Positions 47,037 to 54,005 of a stretch of DNA of 64,000 nt are shown here, piece by piece (position 1 is the first letter of the stretch; each line of letters starts with the position of its first letter). Source of the DNA: Ruminococcus flavefaciens (GTDB lineage: Bacteria; Bacillota; Clostridia; Oscillospirales; Ruminococcaceae); NCBI GenBank assembly GCA_902760805.1, contig CACWHY010000008.1:1-64000 (forward strand), read 5' to 3'. A program made the translations under genes and the position numbers. The notes below the pieces were generated by a model, which searched no databases, was not told the origin of the DNA, and saw nothing but the letters and a program-made list of their open reading frames with translations.

Positions 47037-47354
47037 TCAGAGGCCGATGAATTCCAGGAGGGCTTTTTTGTCGTGGTAGCCCACGGTGTAGCGCTGGATG
47101 ACGCCGTCCTTTACAAGGACCAGCATGGGGATGCTTTCGGCACGGAAGGCCATAGCCAGCTCGGGCTGCTCGTCAACGTTGATCTTGCCGACTCTCAGCT
47201 TTCCGTCCAGCTCGTCTGCGATCTCTTCGATGATAGGGGAGAGCATCATGCAGGGGCCGCACCAGCCAGCCCACAGGTCGATGAGCATGGGCTCGCCCTT
47301 GTAGTTGCGGACCTGCTCGTCGAAGTTTTCCTTAGTGATAGTGATCTCAGCCAT
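47037..47354 (-). CDS. trxA: Thioredoxin
   Basis: 105 aa from the ATG at 47354 with AAAGGAGG upstream; the open frame begins further upstream in the next gene. Active site LWAGWCGPCMM, cis-Pro in ESIPML, full-length thioredoxin fold. It is the last gene of a three-gene operon with a ferredoxin-thioredoxin-reductase-like protein and a flavodiiron protein, suggesting thiol-based electron delivery under oxygen or NO stress. Confidence 0.94.
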   Translation of the reverse strand: MAEITITKENFDEQVRNYKGEPMLIDLWAGWCGPCMMLSPIIEEIADELDGKLRVGKINVDEQPELAMAFRAESIPMLVLVKDGVIQRYTVGYHDKKALLEFIGL

Positions 47355-47355
47355 A

Positions 47356-47559
47356 TTAGTCCTCCTTTGACTTGTAGTAGAGCATACAGTGGCAGAAGCC
47401 CTCAAATTCCGGATCGGCGATCTGGTCACGGAACTCCTTGCACATACATTTATATTCAGGTGTGCGGGGGATACGGCAGGGGCAGTAGCCGTCCTTGGCC
47501 TTGAGCCCCTCCTTTACCCTTGCAACGACCTTCTCGTCGGGGTTGAGCGTGATCTTCAT
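47356..47559 (-). CDS. Ferredoxin-thioredoxin reductase catalytic-subunit-like Fe-S protein
   Basis: 67 aa, shorter than plant or cyanobacterial FTR catalytic chains. The cysteine pattern is retained: GYCPCRIPRTPEYKCMCKEF...GFCHCMLYY, that is CPC, CMC and CHC as in FTR, where they hold a [4Fe-4S] cluster and the active disulfide. No variable subunit is adjacent. Its ATG overlaps the fprA stop (TAATG) and its stop lies 1 nt before the trxA start, so the three genes are tightly coupled. Confidence 0.85.
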   Translation of the reverse strand: MKITLNPDEKVVARVKEGLKAKDGYCPCRIPRTPEYKCMCKEFRDQIADPEFEGFCHCMLYYKSKED

Positions 47560-48719
47560 TACTTCATCAGCTCCTCAGCCAGAGCCTCGATCTGAGCGAT
47601 GTTCTCAGACTTCACAGCGGACTTTATGGAAACAGTTGTCTCAGTCCAGGTGATGTTCTTGGACTTCTCGAACATACCCTTCATCACCTTAGCAGCAGTG
47701 GGAGCCCAGCTGCCGTTCTCGATGAGGCCGATGGTCTTGTTCTGGTAGTTTCTCTCGGTGAGGTCGAGAATGAAGTGCTTCATGAAGGGGAAGATGTCGG
47801 CGTTGTAGGTGGTAGTTGCCAGCACCAGCTTTCCGTAGCGGAAAGCGTCCTCCACGGACTCAGCCATGTCCTCTCTAGCAAGGTCGGCGATAGCCACTTT
47901 GGGGCAGCCCTTCTCGGTGAGCTTCTGCGCAAGGAGCTCGGCGGCCTCCTTGGTGTTGCCGTAAACTGAGGTGTAGGCGATGAACACGCCCTCGCTCTCC
48001 ACGCCGTAGCTTGACCATGTGTTGTAAAGTCCCAGGTAGTAGCCCAGATCCTCCTTGAGGACGGGTCCGTGGAGGGGACAAATCGTCTGGATGTCAAGAG
48101 CGCCTGCCTTCTTCAGCAGAGCCTGCACCTGAGCGCCGTACTTGCCAACGATGCCGAAGTAGTATCTTCTGGCCTCGCAAGCCCAATCCTCCTCAGTGTC
48201 CAGAGCGCCGAACTTACCGAAAGCGTCTGCGGAGAAGAACACCTTGTCGGTGCTGTCGTAGGTCATCATTACCTCAGGCCAGTGTATCATGGGAGCGAAA
48301 ACGAAGGTCAGCTCGTGGCTTCCCAGAGAGAGCTTCTCGCCGTCCTTGACGATGAGCTTCTTGTCGCCCAGGTCAAGACCCTCGAAGAAATTATCCATCA
48401 TGGCGAAGGTCTTTGCGTTGCCAACGATCACAGTGTCGGGGTACTCCTTGATGAAGCTCATGATGTTTGCGGAGTGGTCAGGCTCCATGTGCTGAACGAT
48501 GAGGTAGTCGGGAGTGCGTCCGCCCAGAGCCTCCTTCAGGTTGCCCAGCCACTGATCGGTGAAGTTTTTGTCAACTGTATCGAACACAGCCACCTTCTCG
48601 TCCATGATGACGTAGGAGTTGTAGGCCATGCCGTTTGGCACGATGTACTGTCCCTCAAAGAGGTCCAGGTCGTGGTCGTTTACGCCTATGTAAAAAATAT
48701 CCTTAGTTATGTTAGTCAT
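47559..48719 (-). CDS. fprA: Flavodiiron protein (FprA family A-type flavoprotein)
   Basis: 386 aa. The metallo-beta-lactamase-like diiron domain has the ligand set HMEPDH, MIHWPEVM, FFSADAFG and LHGPVL. The C-terminal flavodoxin domain (about 245-386) starts IAYTSVYGNTKEAAELLA for FMN. Such proteins reduce O2 or NO to harmless products in anaerobes. A promoter with a palindrome lies just upstream. No rubredoxin gene is present. Confidence 0.94.
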   Translation of the reverse strand: MTNITKDIFYIGVNDHDLDLFEGQYIVPNGMAYNSYVIMDEKVAVFDTVDKNFTDQWLGNLKEALGGRTPDYLIVQHMEPDHSANIMSFIKEYPDTVIVGNAKTFAMMDNFFEGLDLGDKKLIVKDGEKLSLGSHELTFVFAPMIHWPEVMMTYDSTDKVFFSADAFGKFGALDTEEDWACEARRYYFGIVGKYGAQVQALLKKAGALDIQTICPLHGPVLKEDLGYYLGLYNTWSSYGVESEGVFIAYTSVYGNTKEAAELLAQKLTEKGCPKVAIADLAREDMAESVEDAFRYGKLVLATTTYNADIFPFMKHFILDLTERNYQNKTIGLIENGSWAPTAAKVMKGMFEKSKNITWTETTVSIKSAVKSENIAQIEALAEELMK

Positions 48720-48736
48720 AAAAATACCTCGTTTCG

Positions 48737-48760
48737 ATCAAATTTGATAACTTTATTATA
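48737..48760 (-). promoter_or_regulatory. Extended -10 promoter with palindromic operator for fprA
   Basis: Minus-strand TGGTATAAT (TATAAT at 48760-48755) with no good -35. The perfect 12-bp palindrome ATCAAATTTGAT (48737-48748) covers the expected start point, a likely repressor site. Confidence 0.6.
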
Positions 48761-48897
48761 CCACGATCCTGCCCAAAATAATAGTGGCATTTGCAACAAA
48801 TTGAAAAATTTTCTTTGTGGCTATTGCTGATCTGCACAATGGTGAAACTCTCATTTGCGGCTCCTCCCCCGCAGCTGAAAAAGCCCTATTTACCGTC

Positions 48898-48941
48898 GGG
48901 GGGGAGGAGGGGAGAGGGGGTAAAAGCGCCCGGGGAGGGGG
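48898..48941 (+). other. G-rich tract, G-quadruplex candidate
   Basis: Five runs of four or more G within 44 nt on the plus strand, upstream of the MATE promoter, in a gap of about 370 nt that otherwise holds only the divergent promoters. Confidence 0.5.
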
Positions 48942-48985
48942 TCTTTCCTGCTGCTGATAGTGGAAAAATTTGTCCAAGGTGACCA

Positions 48986-49014
48986 TTGACAGTTTTTTTC
49001 AAAAGTGGTAAAAT
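48986..49014 (+). promoter_or_regulatory. Sigma-A promoter of the MATE leader
   Basis: TTGACA (48986-48991), 17 nt, TAAAAT (49009-49014). The start point near 49021 gives a 75-nt leader. Confidence 0.85.
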
Positions 49015-49034
49015 GTTTACTGTCGTGTAGCGAA

Positions 49035-49070
49035 AGCGTAAGTCCGGATATCCGGGCTTGCGCTTTTTTT
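49035..49070 (+). terminator. Terminator inside the MATE 5' leader (attenuator)
   Basis: A 15-bp hairpin from AGCGTAAGTCCGGAT and its partner (two G-U pairs) is followed by TTTTTTT. It lies after the promoter and before the ribosome site, and no plus-strand gene precedes it. This suggests conditional termination of the exporter transcript. Confidence 0.7.
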
Positions 49071-49095
49071 GTTGCACGGAGAAAGGAGAATAAAC

Positions 49096-50502
49096 ATGGA
49101 AAAAGACAAGACCCTCACCCGAATGGCGGAGACTCCCGTGAACAAGCTGATGCTGTCAATGGGGATCCCCATGATCGTTTCAATGGTGCTGCAAGCCTTC
49201 TACAACATCGTTGACAGCGCATTCGTTTCAAACATGAAGACCGGCGGAGAGGAAGCTCTCAACGCACTGACCCTGGCCTTCCCCATACAGATGCTCATGG
49301 TGGCTGTGAGTATCGGCACAGGCGTTGGCACAAATGCACTTCTTGCCAAGAGCCTTGGCCAAGGGGACAAAAAACGGGCGGCAAAGGTGGCCGGCAACGC
49401 TGAGTTCCTTGGGCTGGTGATCTTCGGAGCCTGCCTGCTCTTTGGCATAGTGGGAGTCCGCTCCTACATCATGAGCCAGACCTCAAACCCGGTGATAACA
49501 GAAATGGCGGTGAGCTACCTGCGGATCTGCTGCGTGCTTTCTCCGGGAATAGTTTTCTTCTCGGTCTTTGAGAAGCTGCTGCAAGCCACCGGCCTGTCAC
49601 TTTACTCCACTATCGCCCAGATCAGCGGAGCGGTGATCAACATGATCTTCGACCCGATCCTGATCTACGGACTTTTCGAACTGCCGAAGCTGGGAGTGAG
49701 AGGCGCCGCCTACGCAACAGTCATAGGCCAGATCGCATCATTCCTCATGGCCTTCGTTTTCCACCTGAGGAAGAACACCGCTGTGGAGAACGGCCTGCGC
49801 TTCATGAAGCCGGACAAGATCGTGATCCGGGGGATCTACGCTATCGGACTGCCGGCGATCATCGCCCAGGCTCTCATGTCGGTGATGACCTACGGGCTGA
49901 ACCTGATCCTTGGCGGAGTTGACGAGTCCATGGTCACTGCCTACGGACTGTACTACAAGATCCAGCAGTTCATTCTCTTCGCAGCCTTCGGTCTGAGGGA
50001 CGCTATCACGCCGATCGTTTCCTTTAGTCACGGAATGGGCAGCAATGAACGTGTCCGCCAGGGCGTGAGGTACGGCATGATCTACACCCTCATCATCATG
50101 GCCGCCGGACTGATCGGTCTGGAGATCTTCGCCGTGCCCCTTGCGGGAGTGTTCGGCCTTTCGGGAAATACCCAGGGGCTGTGCATAAGTGCAATAAGGA
50201 TCATTTCCCTGAGCTTTGTGTGTGCGGGAATAAACATCGCCGCCCAGGGAATATTCCAGGCGCTGGACAAAGGCGGCTATTCTCTGGTGATCTCCGTGCT
50301 GAGACAGCTGCTGCTGGTTTTGCCGGTGGCCTTTGGGTTTGCACTTATCGCAAAGAAAAACACGGATCTGAGCTGGCTGGTGTGGCTCACATTTCCCATT
50401 GCGGAAATTCTCTCAGCGGTCACGGCAATGATCTTCCTCCGCAAAACAGTTCCTCAAGGAAAGGCAGCAGAGCCTTGCACTTTTCCCGAAAGTGTAGTAT
50501 AA
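49096..50502 (+). CDS. MATE family multidrug/metabolite exporter
   Basis: 468 aa from the ATG at 49096 (AAAGGAG 7 nt upstream). Twelve hydrophobic segments. The two-half MATE pattern shows MGIPMIVSMVLQAFYNIVDSAFVS early and a matching IYAIGLPAIIAQALMSVMTYGLN in the second half. It should expel organic cations or metabolites by Na+ or H+ antiport. The substrate is unknown. The leader terminator implies induced expression. Confidence 0.92.
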   Translation: MEKDKTLTRMAETPVNKLMLSMGIPMIVSMVLQAFYNIVDSAFVSNMKTGGEEALNALTLAFPIQMLMVAVSIGTGVGTNALLAKSLGQGDKKRAAKVAGNAEFLGLVIFGACLLFGIVGVRSYIMSQTSNPVITEMAVSYLRICCVLSPGIVFFSVFEKLLQATGLSLYSTIAQISGAVINMIFDPILIYGLFELPKLGVRGAAYATVIGQIASFLMAFVFHLRKNTAVENGLRFMKPDKIVIRGIYAIGLPAIIAQALMSVMTYGLNLILGGVDESMVTAYGLYYKIQQFILFAAFGLRDAITPIVSFSHGMGSNERVRQGVRYGMIYTLIIMAAGLIGLEIFAVPLAGVFGLSGNTQGLCISAIRIISLSFVCAGINIAAQGIFQALDKGGYSLVISVLRQLLLVLPVAFGFALIAKKNTDLSWLVWLTFPIAEILSAVTAMIFLRKTVPQGKAAEPCTFPESVV

Positions 50503-50503
50503 T
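50475..50503 (+). promoter_or_regulatory. Sigma-A promoter of surE, inside the end of the MATE gene
   Basis: TTGCAC (50475-50480), 17 nt, TATAAT (50498-50503). The MATE stop codon lies within the -10 box. The start point is only about 12 nt from the surE start. Confidence 0.75.
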
Positions 50504-50521
50504 TACCTTGAGGTGAGAAAT

Positions 50522-51241
50522 TTGAGCAGACTTATACTTATCACAAACGACGACGGGATCGCTTCTGAGCGGCTGATCATGCTGGCGGAGGCCGCCTCTA
50601 GGCTGGGAGAGGTGTGGGTAGTTGCCCCTGACAACCAGCGCAGTGCAGTCTCTCACGCCATAACTCTCCACGGCAGCTTCGATGTTTTTCCGGCAGAGTT
50701 TCCGGTAAAGGGCGTGAAGGCCTTCTCCTGCACGGGAACACCCTCTGACTGCGTGAGGATCGGAGCCCTGACCATACTTCCCCGAAAGCCGGACGTGGTG
50801 CTCTCCGGGATCAACAAGGGCTACAACACCGCCACTGACATCCAGTATTCCGGAACAGTCGGCGCCGCCTTTGAGGGAGCCTTCCAGGGCTGCCTGTCGA
50901 TAGCCCTATCCGAGCAGGACAGGGACTGCCACGAGGTAGTGGAGGCCTATCTTGACGACATTCTGGAGGAGCTCATGGGAGAGCCTCTTCTGCCCGGTCA
51001 GATCTGGAACGTGAACTTCCCGGCCTGTCCCTTGGCGGAATGCGGAGGAGTCCTCTACGAGCGGACGGTCTCAGCCGGGATGTTCTACCGGGACCGCTAC
51101 AAGGTGGTGGAGGAGCTCCCCGGCGGCGGCACTCGCTACGAGGTGAACGGCCTGTACAACGAGGACGCCGAGGAGGGAACTGACTTCCGGGCGGTAGTTG
51201 ATAAGTTTGTTTCTGTTGGAGTTGTAAATAACGTTGGATAA
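50522..51241 (+). CDS. surE: 5'/3'-nucleotidase SurE
   Basis: 239 aa. The TTG at 50522 has GAGGTG 6 nt upstream and gives SRLILITNDDGIASERL, the metal-binding NDDG start of SurE. A GTG at 50513 is an alternative but would overlap that ribosome site. VVAPDNQRSAVSHAIT, CTGTPSDCV and LSGINKGYNTATDIQYSGTVGAA are family motifs. It dephosphorylates nucleoside monophosphates. Confidence 0.93.
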   Translation: MSRLILITNDDGIASERLIMLAEAASRLGEVWVVAPDNQRSAVSHAITLHGSFDVFPAEFPVKGVKAFSCTGTPSDCVRIGALTILPRKPDVVLSGINKGYNTATDIQYSGTVGAAFEGAFQGCLSIALSEQDRDCHEVVEAYLDDILEELMGEPLLPGQIWNVNFPACPLAECGGVLYERTVSAGMFYRDRYKVVEELPGGGTRYEVNGLYNEDAEEGTDFRAVVDKFVSVGVVNNVG

Positions 51242-51278
51242 AAAAGAAGCGGCCAAAATGACCGCTTCCATTTTTTTA
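51241..51278. terminator. Bidirectional terminator between surE and the GH30 gene
   Basis: GAAGCGG / CCGCTTC hairpin flanked by A-run and T-run, usable on both strands for the convergent genes. Confidence 0.8.
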
Positions 51279-53981
51279 TTCGGAGTAGACAGGGAGAGCC
51301 TTCACAGATCCTGCGTCAAGCATCTGGATCGCCAAGGCGTCCATGCCGGTGATGCCGTCGCCGGGGTTGTAGCAATCGGCATTTACCAGACCCTGCTCAG
51401 AGAGGGCGTACTTTTTCGGAAGAGCCGTGTACTGAAGGATAGCAACTGCGTCCGTCAGGTCAACGCTGCCGTTCACATTGGCGTCGCCGATCAGAGAAAC
51501 TGGAAGTCCGGTGGTAGGAGCAGTGGTAGGCTCCGTGGTAGGCTCCGTGGTAGGCTCCGTGGGGGGCTCTGTAGGCGGCTCAGTGGGAGCTTCTGTTCCG
51601 AAGATCTGGATCTCAGCCACATTGCAGCAGTAAACATTGTCGGTATTGTAGCCGTTATCGGGAGTTCCCTCCGGCACCTGATAGCGAACGTACCTTGCGG
51701 TAGTCTCAGGCAGGTCGGTGACGTAGTTCATCCTGAACTGAGGAGGAGTTGGGATCGTATAGATGTCTGTCCAATTCTCGCCGTCAGCAGAAACTGAGAA
51801 CCAGCCCTCCACCATGCGAGCCTCGAAGCCCTTTCTTGGGCAGAAACCGATAGCGTCGATGGAGTAAAGTCCGCCCAGGTCAGCCTGTACCCAGCCTGCG
51901 CCAACTCCGTCGAAGAATGAGGCGTTGTTTCCGTCAAAGGCCTTAGCCGGGCCGTTGGAGGAATTCTGATAAGGTGCGGATCCGTCGATAGAAGCGGGAT
52001 CCAGCTTTGTGAGACCGGTCATAGCTGAGGGCACTCCGTAGAGCTCGATCTCGGCGATATTACAGCAGTAAACGCTGTCCTTGTTGTAGCTGTTCTGAGG
52101 AGCGCCCTCCGGAACTGAATAGCGAACGTACCGTGCGGAGGCAGTTCCAGAAAGAGAAGTGATGTAGTTCATGCCGAAGGGCGGCTGACCAGCGATAGTC
52201 GCAACAGTGGTCCAATTGGTGCCGTCCTCAGAGAACTGGAAGAAGCTGTCAACTGCACGGGCCTCGTAGCCGCTTCTTGGGCAGTAGCCGATAGCCTCGA
52301 TGTCGTAGACCTGACCCAGGTCTGCCTGTACCCAGCCATTTCCAACACCGTCGAAGTAGGTGGAGGTGCTGCCGTCGAAGGCCTTGCTGTAGGAGGTGGC
52401 AGAGTCGCTGTGCCATGAGTCAGAACCGCTGAGTGCTGCCTTGCTCAGGTCGATCTTGTTTTCCAGAGTCATTTTGCCCTTAACGCCGTCGATGATGAAG
52501 GTGGTGACGGACTGTGCAGCCAGATCCACCTTGAGGGTCTTTCCGTTCAGAGCAACATCGCCCACGTTCTTCCAGCTCTCGGAATTGCTGGTGCGGATAG
52601 TCTGAGCCTTTGCGCCAACCTCAGTGAAGCCGGAGAGGTCGAAGGTATAGGCGCTGCTGCCGGAGCCGTCGTTCACCGCAACGATCACCAGCTGTCCGTT
52701 CTTGTCGTCATAGGCAGCCATGGAGTTGCCTGAGCACTTCAGCATAGTCATGCCCGGGCGGATGTATCTTGAGAACTGTCCGAAGGTGTAATACTTCTTT
52801 GTGAGGATGACCTCGTTCTTATCGTGGTCGGCCACAGCCAGTCCCCAGTAGCCGCCGTTGACATTGACCATGCCCTTATCCTTGTTGCCATTGTAGCCAA
52901 CGGAGGAGATATGGTTGTCGATAGCCTGCCAGAGGATCCAAGCGGAGGGGCTCATGCCGTTGCAGTCTAAAACTATGCGGTCAGCCAGCCAAAGACCAGC
53001 GCCCATTTCGCCTGCATTCGTTCCGGCGACCGATCCGCTGTCCACCTCGCTCATCCACAGGTTTTTGCCGGCAGAGAGAGCAAGATCTCTCAGGCCGCCT
53101 CTGTTGCTTCCGCCGTAGGTGTGGGTGTCGATACGTCCAAGAGCGTTTTTGGCCTCATTGGACAGCTTGTTGTAGGAGCTGATCTGTGTGTCGATAGAGG
53201 TCTCATCAGTTCCACTGATGATAACGTCGTTCATTCCACGGGCGTCCATAGACTTTTTCAGCTCGACTAGGATCTTTGACTCAGAATTTCCCTGGTCGAA
53301 GTGGCAGCCCTCCTGCTTGTAGGAGTTAGCTCCCCAGAAGTTTGTGTAGGGCTCGTTCATGGGATCTATGCTCTGAACATCTACTCCCCAGGTGTTCTCG
53401 TAGTGATAGCAGACCTCAGCCAGATATTCCGCAAAGGCAGTATACTGATCGCTGCGGAGATTGTCCTTGTTTGCGTCAGTGTTTCCGGTAGAGCAGCCGC
53501 TGTTTGTCATGTAGTACGGGGGAGAGTTTGAGAACATCTCCACGATCATGTCATCTCCGGCGGCCTGTATACACTTCATGAGAACGTTCCTCTGATTGTA
53601 GTCGGCGTTCCAGTCGTAGGTGACGGTGCCGTTTTTGTACACGGTGTAGCCCGGCATATTTGAGTCAGTACGGGTGATGTGCTTGTGAGTAGGATCATCG
53701 CCTCCGCCGATGTTAAATCTTGCGATGTTCATTCTCAGACCGTCCTGTCCGTAGAACAGGTCTGCGGTCTTCTGAGCGAGGGTGTCAGAGTAGCCCACAC
53801 GGTTTGCCCACCAGCACAGTGAAGTTCCCCAGCCCTGGAAAACTCCGTCATTGATCTCGTACTTGTTCAGTGGCGAGACCGAAACAGTTGTGGCTGCGTC
53901 AGCCTTTCCGGGAACAGTGATCCCGGATACTGCCAGACCTGCTGCAACAGCAGCGGCAGCGATCTTCTTGAAGGTTTTCAT
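51276..53981 (-). CDS. Cellulosomal GH30 glycosidase with two discoidin-type modules and a dockerin
   Basis: 901 aa. Signal peptide 1-29. The GH30 barrel and side beta-domain (about 35-490) show GVFQGWGTSLCWWANRVG, IARFNIGGG, acid/base Glu in DPMNEPYT and nucleophile Glu in LWMSEVDSG. The opening resembles subfamily 5 (endo-beta-1,6-galactanase), but that is my recollection. Two F5/8C (CBM32-like) modules (about 510-655, 665-795; KAFDGST, GNGWVQADLG, YVRYSVPEG), a Pro-Thr-Glu linker and a dockerin (about 829-901; GDANVNGSVDLTDAV) follow. It is exported and docks to a scaffoldin. Second gene of the operon, 24 bp after the GH43 gene. Confidence 0.9.
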   Translation of the reverse strand: MKTFKKIAAAAVAAGLAVSGITVPGKADAATTVSVSPLNKYEINDGVFQGWGTSLCWWANRVGYSDTLAQKTADLFYGQDGLRMNIARFNIGGGDDPTHKHITRTDSNMPGYTVYKNGTVTYDWNADYNQRNVLMKCIQAAGDDMIVEMFSNSPPYYMTNSGCSTGNTDANKDNLRSDQYTAFAEYLAEVCYHYENTWGVDVQSIDPMNEPYTNFWGANSYKQEGCHFDQGNSESKILVELKKSMDARGMNDVIISGTDETSIDTQISSYNKLSNEAKNALGRIDTHTYGGSNRGGLRDLALSAGKNLWMSEVDSGSVAGTNAGEMGAGLWLADRIVLDCNGMSPSAWILWQAIDNHISSVGYNGNKDKGMVNVNGGYWGLAVADHDKNEVILTKKYYTFGQFSRYIRPGMTMLKCSGNSMAAYDDKNGQLVIVAVNDGSGSSAYTFDLSGFTEVGAKAQTIRTSNSESWKNVGDVALNGKTLKVDLAAQSVTTFIIDGVKGKMTLENKIDLSKAALSGSDSWHSDSATSYSKAFDGSTSTYFDGVGNGWVQADLGQVYDIEAIGYCPRSGYEARAVDSFFQFSEDGTNWTTVATIAGQPPFGMNYITSLSGTASARYVRYSVPEGAPQNSYNKDSVYCCNIAEIELYGVPSAMTGLTKLDPASIDGSAPYQNSSNGPAKAFDGNNASFFDGVGAGWVQADLGGLYSIDAIGFCPRKGFEARMVEGWFSVSADGENWTDIYTIPTPPQFRMNYVTDLPETTARYVRYQVPEGTPDNGYNTDNVYCCNVAEIQIFGTEAPTEPPTEPPTEPTTEPTTEPTTAPTTGLPVSLIGDANVNGSVDLTDAVAILQYTALPKKYALSEQGLVNADCYNPGDGITGMDALAIQMLDAGSVKALPVYSE

Positions 53982-54005
53982 GATCTTAACTCCTTTTCAT
54001 TCTGA

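Noticed and set aside
48791-48982. 63-codon plus-strand ORF with a signal-like start
   Set aside because: It runs through the G-rich repeat, has no ribosome site and lies upstream of the MATE promoter.
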